Notes under the pieces: generated by a model
Seen by the model: the letters and a program-made list of their open reading frames with translations, nothing else
What the model was told of the DNA's origin: nothing
Database searches by the model: none
Program-made: the position numbers and the translations under genes
Shown: positions 50,863 to 63,513 of the stretch, piece after piece
Layout of the letters: each line of letters opens with the position of its first letter
How positions within the stretch are numbered: the first letter of the stretch is position 1
Origin: Glandiceps talaboti
Lineage: Eukaryota > Hemichordata > Enteropneusta > Spengelidae
Length of the DNA: 64,000 nucleotides
NCBI RefSeq assembly: GCF_964340395.1
Contig: NC_135553.1
Coordinates: 6,602,501 to 6,666,500, forward strand
Direction: 5' to 3'

Positions 50863-53800
50863 TACTTGTTCTATCATAGTTTGTACAGCTTATCAAGATT
50901 TATGACTCAGCAAAATGAAGGGCCATAAAAAAAATTGCAATTTATTCCAGGTTGCAACTGATGTTAATATGATGTTTAATAATTGAGAAGTGTTAATGAT
51001 ACTGATACACATTCCTTTGTCATTCTACTCTCTATGGGGCCGTTATAATACTAATGAAGGACATAAACTATTTTGATACCTACAAACTAGTAAATTGACT
51101 TGAAAATTTTAATTTCAACATAATGATATGAATAATAATATGACATTGCAGGTTTTCACAGGTATAACATGTACCCTGGTGAACTCCTGTTTTAAATCTA
51201 TTACTGGTTCTCTACCTTAGTTTGTACATTGATAATGGTAAATACCGATACAAGAACAAATTGCAACCAACAAAGGTTTTCAACTCAGCAAAATTGCAAT
51301 ATATCCTTGCTTACAACCTTAGCCAAGCTGCAGGTGATGACGTCCATGAAAAAATTGCAACTTATTCTGAGTTGCATAACAGGTGATGAAAAAAATTACA
51401 AGGTGGCAACTTTACGAGATGAATTGGATTACCTTAGTAATGATTGTGATGTTAATAATTGAGAAGTGTTACACATTCCCCTGTCATTCTACTCTCTATG
51501 GGGCCGTTATAATATTAATGAAGGGCATAAACTATTTTGATATCTACAAACTAGTAAACTGACTTGATAGTTTTAATTTCAGTGTATAACCTTATGAATG
51601 ATGATTATGACAGAACCCCATGACATGTGAGTACTACATGTAGTATGGCATACTCGGGGTGTTTTCACAAGTGCTTGACTTGTATGCTATATTCTCTGTG
51701 GTTGTACTTTCACAAATGTAAAAAATGAAAGTGCAGTAGTAAATACCAAGTGCAAATACTCATGAGTACTCATACTGGCACTTACATGGCATGGGTTTTT
51801 GCTATCATTTACATATGTTCCCTTGAAACAGCAAAAATTCCAAAAAAATCACACTCTGTGATCATGCGATTTCCTGTACAGGGAATTATCATGTACACAT
51901 TTGCATATCATTTGCATACAGGTGGGTTTTTTTGGTATTGTATCACTGGAAAATGTACATATGTACAAATGTATTTTATGGTAATATGAATTACATATTT
52001 TGTTGACACTTTGCATTTGATGATGACTTCAAATGACTTAACCATGATGTCTGACATATTAAATATGGTATTTTAAAAACTGTCACTGTCACTGTCACTG
52101 TCACTGTCACTGTCACTGTCACTGTTGTGTAATTTTGAAAAGTTAAGTGTCTTCACCTTAAAATAATTATTACCAAAGTATTTTTACTACACACTTTGTT
52201 TAAATGTCTGTTTGACATGACCTGTGCACAAATGAAATTTTTTCACTAATGTTGATAAAATTTGTGTTAAGTGTGTGTGTGATTGATGGTATTGAATGCT
52301 ACATTGGCAGTTTCAATCAACATAGTTCCCCTACAATGCACATGTATATAAGGCCAAATAAAAAATATTCGAGAAAAAAATTGCGAAAATTGTGAAGTCT
52401 CACAGGAAATAGAGGATGCGGAAACTGACATCAACTGAAAAAGACAATATAAAACTGTTCTTCTGTAATGGCTGTACATCTGATGAGAAGAAGCCAAAAA
52501 CACAAATGAAAACAACAGAAAAACATAACTACATGTACCTGAACTAGAGACACTCACATATATATGAAAAAAAAAAAAATATAAAATCTACCTACCCCAC
52601 CTATTTTAAAATTGAATGTAATCGGAACCACACAATTTTTTTTATGCCTAAGTACCGGTAAAACTATTGTCCTAAAGTGAAAGATAATGTATTCAAGCCA
52701 GTGCCAACTTGCAGGCCACCTAGTGTCTTTACTAATGGACAGAATGCTGTATATAAAATGATTTTGTTAACCCAACTTTACCCTTGGTGTTGGTTAGGTT
52801 GATAATCTTGGTAATTTTTGACTCTACCCTGGATTGGTTAGGTTGATAATCTTGGTAAAATCAGCCCAACTATACCTTTGGTTGGTTATGTTGGTATAAA
52901 TCTTGGTAATTTCAACCCAACTGTGTCCTTGGTTGGTTATGTTGGTAAGCCTATTAATTTGAACCTGAGAACCCGACTATACCCTTGGTTGGTTATGTCG
53001 ATCTTGGTATTTTCAATTTGGGTTGATTGGGTTGGTAATTTTGGTAATCTTGCTTGTTACATACAAATCAGTCAATATTGCAGAAGTGATTGAACAAAAT
53101 AAGCTAAATACATTGATCACTCCATTTAAGCTTAAAATTTAAAGTCCCAAAGACAAAATTTAAAGTCTTACAGAGACTAATCATTGCATTAATCTGCCCA
53201 ACACTTATAAAATAAACTAAGTTACAGGGCTCGAAATTAACGATAGTCCTGTGTCCACAGACTACTAATTCTTGTTATGGGCTACCATAATTTGCAGCTG
53301 GTAGCCCACTCAGGCTACCACTGATTAATATTATGCAATGATTTAACGGATGGCAGATTTACAGAAATAAGAAGTATTTTAATAACGAATACATTTCCAA
53401 TGGAGGAACTCTGTTTTGAATATGGGACTATTGGTCATCATCCTTGGACTACCAATTTCTGAAATCGGTAGCCCACTGGGACTACCAAACAAAACAGTTA
53501 ATTTTGAGCCCTGAGTTACTACCATATGATATAACACCTGCTATTAAAGTTTCAAGCATAGAACCTCAAGAACTTAAGATGTCAGCTTAAAACTCATCTC
53601 TTTAAGTAAGAGAGTAATTATGATTAACCTCAACTTTGTACAACACCAGTGACTGAATATCTCTGATGGATTCTAAGCACAATAGAAATATTGTTAGAAA
53701 TATTATTAATTATGATTTTATTGAATAAAAAAATCCACCGAGGTACATAACAAAGTCAAAGATTCAAATAGTTGTTGTTCTTATTTCAATAATACATAAT

Positions 53801-56800
53801 AGCTATTCATTCCTATGACTTTTTTTTTATAGATGGAACGTGTCATCAGGGATATGCAGCATCCAGAATCTGGTATTCCAATCCGCTCTCAGAAGGTCTT
53901 CCTCACATCCATTCCATGTGCTTTCACCGGTAAGTTAAGATGACTTACTCACATTATGACTGTTTAGAACATATTATCTTCATGTGTGATATAGATCAAT
54001 TACCAAAATTATTCTCCAAACATAAAGTTTCAATTTGCAGGGAACAACATATAAACTGCAAACATAGTGTACGTGTCATGATATATAAGGCCTAAAAAAA
54101 TAGTTTGGTTCCAGTTACCTGACCCCACCTAGTTTTTAACTATCAATCCTAAACTTTTTTTGAGGTATTCGAGAAAAAAATAAATTAAATCACGAAAATT
54201 GTGAAGTATAGCGAGAAATAGTGGATGCGGAAACTGACAGCAACTTAAAAAGACAATAGAAAACTGTTCTTCCAATCTGTAATGGCTGATGAGAAGAACC
54301 CAATAACACAGAGACCATATAGAAAACAGCAGAAAACATAACTACTTGAGCTACACACTCACACATGAAAAAAAAATCTACCTACTCCACCTATTCTACA
54401 ATTGAGCATAATAGGAACCACCAAATTTTTTAAAGGCCTAAACAGGTGCAATTTTACAGGCGTATATATTGTTAAGACCACTCTTAGCATTCTCTCTCCA
54501 TGATCATAGAACATATAGGACCAGACTAAACCCACTTTTTATCACTGATCATTGAAAACACTGACACATAAAAACCAAACAGATAATTTATCCATGCATG
54601 CAGTGTTGCCATGGCCAAATTCTCATAAAAATGTCTGTATTACATGTTTTTACTGTAAATCAAATTTTTGCAAATTGTCAGGCAGTACACAGACAAGTAA
54701 GTGTCTGTGATCAGTAGCACCAAGTACAGTGAGACCAGATTAAAATAAAGTTGATGCATGCAAGAAAATTTTGTTCAAAGTTTTTGTGAAGGAATGAGCC
54801 TGGTACTCCAGAGATAAAAAGTTTAATTCAGAAGCAACTTAATGTGTGTGTAGACAGATTTTATATTTTGTTATAAAGTCCGGTAATATTCAGAAAAAAA
54901 CCTGTTAACTTGATGGAAAATGTAGGTTTTGTTGACAGTCTGTGTCATGCAGTGCAGTGACATTGTCTATCTGTCCGACACAGGTAATAAAGGATATCTG
55001 ATGCAATCTGAGAATGGTCCATCACTCACCCTAGCAGACATAATACTACATAAGAGTGATCACTCATAGTTGTACACATATCACATAAAGCTGAAAAATG
55101 ACAGTCCTGATTGCAAATGATAGGCTACCTTTACAGAGGTTGAAATAGATAAAAAATCTGGTATGACATTGCACTGATACAGTGATAGCCTACTATAATA
55201 GGGTCCAGGTGGAAGGTAATAAGAGGTGCAAAAGGGAGATGTAAAAAATGACATTTTTTGATAGTTACAATATTTCAATTTTCTTCAACTTTGATTTGTC
55301 AGTTTTCAACAAACAAATCCTGTCTGAACTACTAAATAAAGTGGAACGTCACAGAAGAACTTTAGAAGTAAACACATTTTCGTAAAGTATGAGTTCTGGA
55401 GAATCATTTCATGATTTCATATCACCTACAATTACTTGCGATTTCAGAGAAACATCAAGTTGATCTTGTGTCTTCATTATAGGGTATCTTTGATGTGAAT
55501 CATTGAATCATGGGTGTCAGCAGAAATAATATATTCAAGTTACACAATGAATATTCATAACTAGTATGTACCTTGGAAATAAAAATCTTATTTTAGCTAT
55601 TAATTTATTCAAGAAAAGCCAAATCATTTTTCAGTTAAGATCAAGAAAAATAATAATGGTTCACCATACAAAATTTTGAAATACAGGTCAAGATAACAAA
55701 ATTAAACCATTTTAGAATCCAGTATTATGGGAAAATAAAAGATTGTAAATTTCCTTGAAAACAAAATGGTGGACGCCAGCTTCATATGGCAAAGTTTGGC
55801 AGATATTTTAAGAGCCTTGATTTTCGGGATATTGGTCTCTCAGACACTGAAATAAGACTATTTTCATTATAGACATGACGGTCACTCCCTGGCTTCTAAT
55901 ATAAAATATACTTGTGTACGTAATACTTAATATTTGAGTTGCCATAATAATGTAGCAGTAATAATGTAATCCTATAGGCTATATATGGACTGACTACAGA
56001 AATTGTAGTGTTGGACTATATATGAGAATATATAGTCCACATTCTTGATAAATTTTGGATCTTGAGTCACTGTTTGTTGTGTCAGTAAGTTTAGGACTTC
56101 ATATGCTAGCATTACATTGTAATGTCAATATCTCAGTAAACAGGCATAAGGTTGAAACTTCAATAACAATAGTACAAACCCAGTTATTTTTTACATGTCT
56201 ACATTTTGGCAACGTGACTGTTGCCTTCTTTAGGACAAAGTGACAAGAAATTTATCCTAAGGAACTATGGTTTAAAGGTGAGGAAGGCAACAGTCATGTT
56301 GCTGAAACATAGACATGAAAAAATTAATTTGGTAAAAGAACATTACTTACCACAATTATATTATATGTCAATAATTATATGTTTGGAACTTGGTACAGGG
56401 AAGAGTTCTAGAACCTTCTCAAGTAAAGAGATCAAAGTTTCATAAATAAATCATTTTTACTCAAATTTACAACCAAAATGATTGTATTGGAAACTATGGC
56501 AGTTGCATCAGAACTCTTCTATCTGGAAACAAAAAGCAACATTAACCTCAGCAAGATCACTGCAATGCTCCTTACTAGTCTAATAGATCAATGTTTGTTT
56601 TCATAGGGTGAGATTATAGCCAGATTTGTAAGGATGCCTTTCATGATGTGTTATCATCAAGAACATCATTTGCAATATTTACAATTCCTCTTTATCCATT
56701 TTGTGTGGTGTATAGTCATGTACTCTTCCAGGCAGAAACAAATCACATTGTGATATTATGGTGTAATAGGTCTGTGTAATCAAGTATAGTATGACCTGTC

Positions 56801-59800
56801 TATTGGGATTTGACATAACTTTAAGATAGGAGGCATCTCAGATTGTCACATATGATCAAGAAGCAAAATTTATTTGCTAATTTGGGCCACACCTAATGCC
56901 ATCCCTTATTCCTGTTTGTATAACTAGCACTAAATGAAGATACTTAATAATGTATCACCACCAACACTGAGCAGTTCTCCAAATGAACCCAATATATTAT
57001 TCATCATTTTCTTGGAAATCATTACATGAAGTATCATCCACTTCTGTTCATTAAATCTTTGCCAGATGTTTGTTAAAATAAACAGAAAGACAGACAGGGT
57101 GAAAATGTAAGGGACTTTGTGTCTTATACTTGAGAAGTCTCCCAAAATTTCATCAGTTGGTTTTTGGTCGAAGCAATATTTTTCAAAAATAAAAACAATT
57201 AAAATATAATATAAAAAATTAAAATGAAGTAAAATGAAATGAAATAAAATCTCAACCTTCTTACCCTATTTTCTGAGGCCGTGTTATCTGAAACAATAAT
57301 TTTTTCCACCAAAACACATTACAAAAAATAAACATCTTAAATTCAATTGAATATATATATATAAAAGTTAAGTTCTTCCCCATAAATTATGTTTACTTTG
57401 CTTAGGATAAAGTGAGACAGTCCCTCATACACACCGGATAGACTACAATACTATAGGGATGAAATTGATATAAAGTGTATGTCTGCAACTCTATGTGTGC
57501 AACTATGCAGTTTACATGTATAACGTAATTTAGTGTGAACAATTCTGCTGAAATTTCATCAGTAACTCTAGGTGCACAACTATGTAATATAAACTATAGC
57601 AGTTATCTTAAATCATGCACAGATGTGATCTAGAAGTTCCTATTGACAGGTATATGATAGTTTTATGCAGCTGTACATACTCATCAAAGCCATCCAATAA
57701 GAATTATTTTTAGCTCTACTAACTAGTTTGATTATTCAAAATGTGTACGTGATAGACATTATTTATTTGTTCCGATAATATGTAAAGTATTTGCACAAGC
57801 AAAATTGAAGGGGAGACAAATTTTGCTGAATTTCAAAATTTTTATAATTTGAAACATGCGAACATGTAAATTCATTAGTTTGTATGTTTTCCACTGTGTA
57901 TACTAAGTACAGCAGTGAATTAGATCCCAATATGTCATGATGTGCTTATTGACTGTTGTCAGGAAGGAGACCTGATTGTGTGTTTAGTCAGCTGTGTATA
58001 TACTCATCAAAACCATCCACTAGATAATACGTCATAAGCTATTTTATCAGTAGTAATCTATCTTTTCAGTCTGCTCTTGGTTAATACCATGCATGTCAAT
58101 GAGAGCAAATTCCTCTGTACTAGGGAGCCAGAGGATTGTTCAGTTATAATATTTACGCTGTTGAATAATTTGTATACCTTTGAAATTGCATTTACCACAT
58201 TGAACACCTGGTTGAGTACATGTATATACTCAAAATATGATGAATGTCTAATGTTAAAATTATACCTTCAGTGAACTGACTCATACATACAGTACGCTGT
58301 TAGCTGAACAATTTCACCAAATTAAGACCCCTATATCTCATTTATCATGTAAGTTAGCATGGTACAAGTTGTTAAATAACTATATGGTTCGTGTAATGTG
58401 AAATTATCAAGTTATGCTGTGTACATACATGTATGCATGTAACACAGTACTAGAAAGCTGTGATGTCCTATCTTGCAATAAAACTTAAGGAATTGAATGG
58501 TCTGCTAGAATATGACTTCATACTCCATTCTGTCCTGCTCTGTTCTTCTTCAAGGAAGGAAATGGCCCTTCTTTTAACATATTAAAAGATCTATAGATTT
58601 CATGAGATCCTACATGTAGGTGTTCCACAGTAAACCTCAATATCTTGTATTAAGTTTGCCTAATGAATAATTCCGCATAATAAATGCTCTAATAGTTGGC
58701 CTAGATTTAAAACCAATACTTAATACCAACTAAAACTAAGTCACCTCAATTTCATTTCCTGTCTACAAATTACTGCCTACAGCAGCCTTGACCTTAGTTG
58801 AATGCAATTAAAACAGTAAAAGCTAAATCTGCACTGCTTACATGGTGGTTCGAAAACACATCTATACAGTGCCTATTTATTTATTCAGATGGTGATGTGA
58901 AGTAGTTAGTCTGGATGATACTGGCTGACTCATTTTGTCACACTCAACTTAATCAAATATGAAGTGATTTGATCTGGTTCAGCTGTGATGATGGGCTATG
59001 CTACGGAACTGACTCAGTTTAATGTTAAGCCAAACTATAAACCTTGCAGTACATTTTGAACGGGTTCACAGAAACCTAGTTTAAACAAAATTACCTCCAC
59101 TGATAGGGATATTTGACTTTAATAAGACTTAGTATGGAGACACTCGAATCATGAATATATGATGAACACATTCGTTGCATATTTTGTCAAGTATTACATT
59201 TTTTTCCTGCAGGCTATGATCTTATAGAATGGTTAATGGAAAACCTGGACATTCAGGACTCCATTGAGGCTCTACATTTTGCTAACTTGTTTTGTCAATA
59301 TGGCTACATTTTTCCTGTACAAGATATCAAGAGCTTAGTGGTAAAAGATGATAGTACATTATACAGATTTCAAAGTCCATACTTCTGGCCCTCACAGAAT
59401 TGGAAACCAGACAATGCTGATTATGGTAAGTTTATGCATATGGTTAATTTACATATTAGGTGGACTTACCCTACAACAAAATAGAACATTCTTTCTCATA
59501 AAGCTAAATAAACCCTAAAAAATAACAGAATTGTGTGATACTGGTTGCTTGATACATTAGGTAACATACCACCATAAATTACGAAATGATCTGATACTTT
59601 CTTTAACTCTGCCAGACAAGTCAACATTTTTTTTTTACATCTGATATTAAATCCTAATGAGCCTTTAATGTATCTTTTATGCTGTGTGACAGTTATTCCA
59701 TGGAAAGCAGTTGGAATATCACTGGTAGTAATTTATATACCGGTACTTAGTTTTCTCTCCTCTAGTTTTCAGTACATGCATTTCAGTTTATGGCTTTCTA

Positions 59801-62800
59801 TCTTTCTAATCATACATTTGATGATTATCTCTACTCTTTCCCATCTTCTCTTCTTCATCACAACAGCCATCTATCTGGCTAAGCGAACAATGAGAAATAA
59901 ACAAAGACATGGCTTGGATGACTATGAGACTGTAAGGATCACTTTCATCATTCCTCTGCATGATAAATGTTGTCTACATGTATCTGGAGATGTAGTCATG
60001 CACAGTTGACACATACAGACATATTGATTGCCCTGCATGTAGCAACTTTTTACTGAGTGATTGCTTTGAAAGTTGTACGTCTCGTTTTGTGATGATATGT
60101 CACTTTGGGCTGAGTAGTAGTTACTGAATTCGTTTATCTATTTTGTCATGCATGGTTTCTTGAATCTGGCGTATTATAAAATATTTCAAATAATGAAGTT
60201 TGTTTTGTTTATTGAGCTTTAATATAAAGATACCTTACTTCCCATTGTGCTGTCAGTATATATAAAGTGACTCAATATCCCTGTATGTCATAATGCAGTG
60301 TCTGGTGTAATACACAATGTACTACAAAGGTAAAATGATTTCACTGTACCACAATAATTTATTGTGTCCATATCAAATGTAAACATTGTACAGTTTCATT
60401 TGATGTATGAGCCCAGTATAATGGTGTGTCTCTCAGTATAATCAATCTGTAAACAATATGTTACCACTGCAAAGCAAGTAAATAGTCAATGTCTAGAATG
60501 TAAATACAGATGAACATTATCTAAACCTCCTTAAGAGCTAAATATAATCACAGTTGTGATGTCCTGTCAGTTGGCTTTACTTAGTGAGCAACATTATTTA
60601 CAAACTGATGATATTTGATGGGCCACCAATTAGGATTGTAATTAAAGCAATGGAAAGAGTGTCATTTTACACCTGATATTAATAAAAGTGTGGTACACAG
60701 TGGAATTGGTTTACTTTGGTCTTACCAGTTGTACTTATATATTCAATGCCTTGTAATTATAAGTTCTTGTACCATCATCAGTGACTATCAAGAACTTATT
60801 TTTATTGTGTTTTACGAAAATGCTATCTTTTTCGGGGGGTCTTTTTATTTTTTTGCACAAACCTTTTGTGATCATGACACACTTACAATGAGGTAAAACT
60901 GGCTTGAGTATGGAGTACTGTACGTGCATGTCTCTGTCGTTGTTTGGAATTGAAACCCTCACTATTCGACAATACAGACACAGATTAATCAATGACTGAT
61001 AATGATTCAGACATAGGCATGTATTACACCTTCCTTCACTGTTATTTAGAATGTTCTACTGGTACTAAGCATTCAGTCGGCCACGGTCATTAGATAATAA
61101 AAATGTAATTTTGATTCATTTAGAACGCATTCTCCAAACTGCAAAGGATGTTATGTCATAAATGGGAATTTGTCTTCATGCAAGCTGAGGAACAAATCAG
61201 GTTAGCAATTCAGATCATTCATTCTTACAATTAACAATACAGGTTATAATTCATTCCTAGTACTGAACAGATCATTCACCCCTGCAATTAACAGATGAAT
61301 ATTTCATTAATTGTTTATTTAAAAGTCGTACGATGAATCAGGAGTTGTATGTCATCACCGTCTGTCCTGAATACAGGATTTTAACTGTCTACATGTATTA
61401 CTAATTGGTGAATTACAACCATACTGTATATAAAACTGTGAGGGAGTTTAATTCTGTTTGAGTATCATTAACACTTCTGATCTCAATGATACTGTAATTT
61501 GATCCTGTGACAAAATGATGTCCGCAATCAAAAAACTGTGATTATCCAATCATCGCAATGGTAACAATGAGTTCCCTCTCAAAATATGTTTATACTGCCC
61601 AATCAAATTAGTCAAGACAATGTGATTACCCAATCATAGTTATAATACAATGTGATGATTGCCCAATCAAATCAGTTGTGACAATGTGATTGTCCAATCA
61701 TGGCACTCAGAACTAAGTGATCTCAGCCAAGATATTGCCCTGTCAAATCAATCATGTCAGTGAGATTACCCAATCATAGTATTAATAACAACAATCCCTG
61801 TCAAATCATCATTGGATGACTGTGGAGGCTTACAAATGTCAAATACTTTGTTACATTGTAGGATTGGGGGTCTGACAAATATTTGCTTTGTTTTTATGTG
61901 TAGGATTACCAAACAGAGGAAGAAAGCAGACAAGATAGTCCTTGATAGTCAAGAGAGGGCTTTCTGGAGAGTTCATCGACCACCTGTGAGTATAGTGTTG
62001 ATATTGTGAAGTCATGCCAACCAGTACAAATTGTGCATAGGAAGTAACATGAATATGACTTCATTCCTTGGTGGAACATGACTTAACATTCCATGCTCAA
62101 ATATGACTTCATTCCATGCTCAAATGTGACTTCATTCTATGGTCGATTATGACTTCATTCTGTGGATGAATTTGAATTCAGTCTGTGGTCAAATATGACT
62201 TCATTTCATGGTCAAATATGACATCATTCCATGGTCAAATACAACTTCATTTTGTGGTTGAGATTAGTATTCTAAGCATGCCAAGGGCTCATTTTATTAG
62301 AAACTAGAAACTTGTAGCATGTACTTTTAAATTGACAGCGGTAATGAAACTTACAGGCATATCACAAAGTAGATTGATAGTTTGGTTACTAGTGATTGTG
62401 TACTTTCCAACTGACATTTGATTTAATTTTGTGTCTAGCCTGGTCAGATACAACCCCCAGAAAATGGAATCCTAACATTTGATTTAATTTTGTGTCTAGC
62501 CTGGTCAGATACAATCCCTAGAATGTGGAATCAAGAAAAGCTGTAGAGCTGGTGGCTTCAATATGAAGAAAAGAAGAACTGTTGAAGATTACAAAAAACA
62601 GGTTAGGTGGCCTTGAGTTTAATGATAAATGCTTTCTCAAGCAAAACTTCTGCTATGTTAGGTTGGACTTTCAGTAACTGTCCATAGCACCTATAATAAC
62701 CGTATTATAGGTAATATTTAGAGACACTAAGACAATTCTTGGTATCTGCAATAGCTTTTTACCTCATGGTCAAAATAGAACAAGAAGGTTGACTTATTCT

Positions 62801-63451
62801 CACGTGCGCACACCTATAGTATTAGTAATGCATATGAAGAACGTTGAGCGGAAGTTATGGTGTCGACCAAGAATTTGCATGTATTTTATGATGTCTAGAG
62901 AGTAATACCGGTATTCTATTTTGGGTGCCGAGAATTGAAGATGTTATCTTATTTGTCATGGTACTCAGATTTAGTTTATTTATGTCAAAATTTGTAATTA
63001 TTTGTATATTTGATTGCTATATCTTATAGATTGGATATCTTCAAAGAGCTTTACAGAGACCAAGATTAAAAGCATCCAAAGCAATTCATTAGTAAGTATA
63101 TATTAATAATTGTCAATCATGTCATGATTGACATGATTTACAACACACACACGCACACACACATACACACGCACGCACACACATACACATGCACGCACGC
63201 ACACAGACATACACACACATGCACACACATACATACACACATGCACGCACACACACACACATGCACACATGCAAGCATGCACACACACAGACAGACAGAC
63301 ACACATACACGTGTATAAGTCAAATCTAATATGAGGTTACTCATTGGGTTATAGTTGAATACTGTAATACTGTTTGAACAGTATGTTGAGCATGACTCAA
63401 TCATAGCAGGGAGGAGACATACAGATACACAGACACAGACAGACAGACACA

Positions 63452-63513
<62 letters not shown>

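Noticed and set aside
50427-50879. 150-residue frame with [11 protein letters not shown] repeats
   Set aside because: Translation of the 52-bp minisatellite plus CA tract.
52267-52557. 96-residue minus-strand frame
   Set aside because: Lies across a MITE copy shared with 36.2 and 54.1 kb; noncoding.
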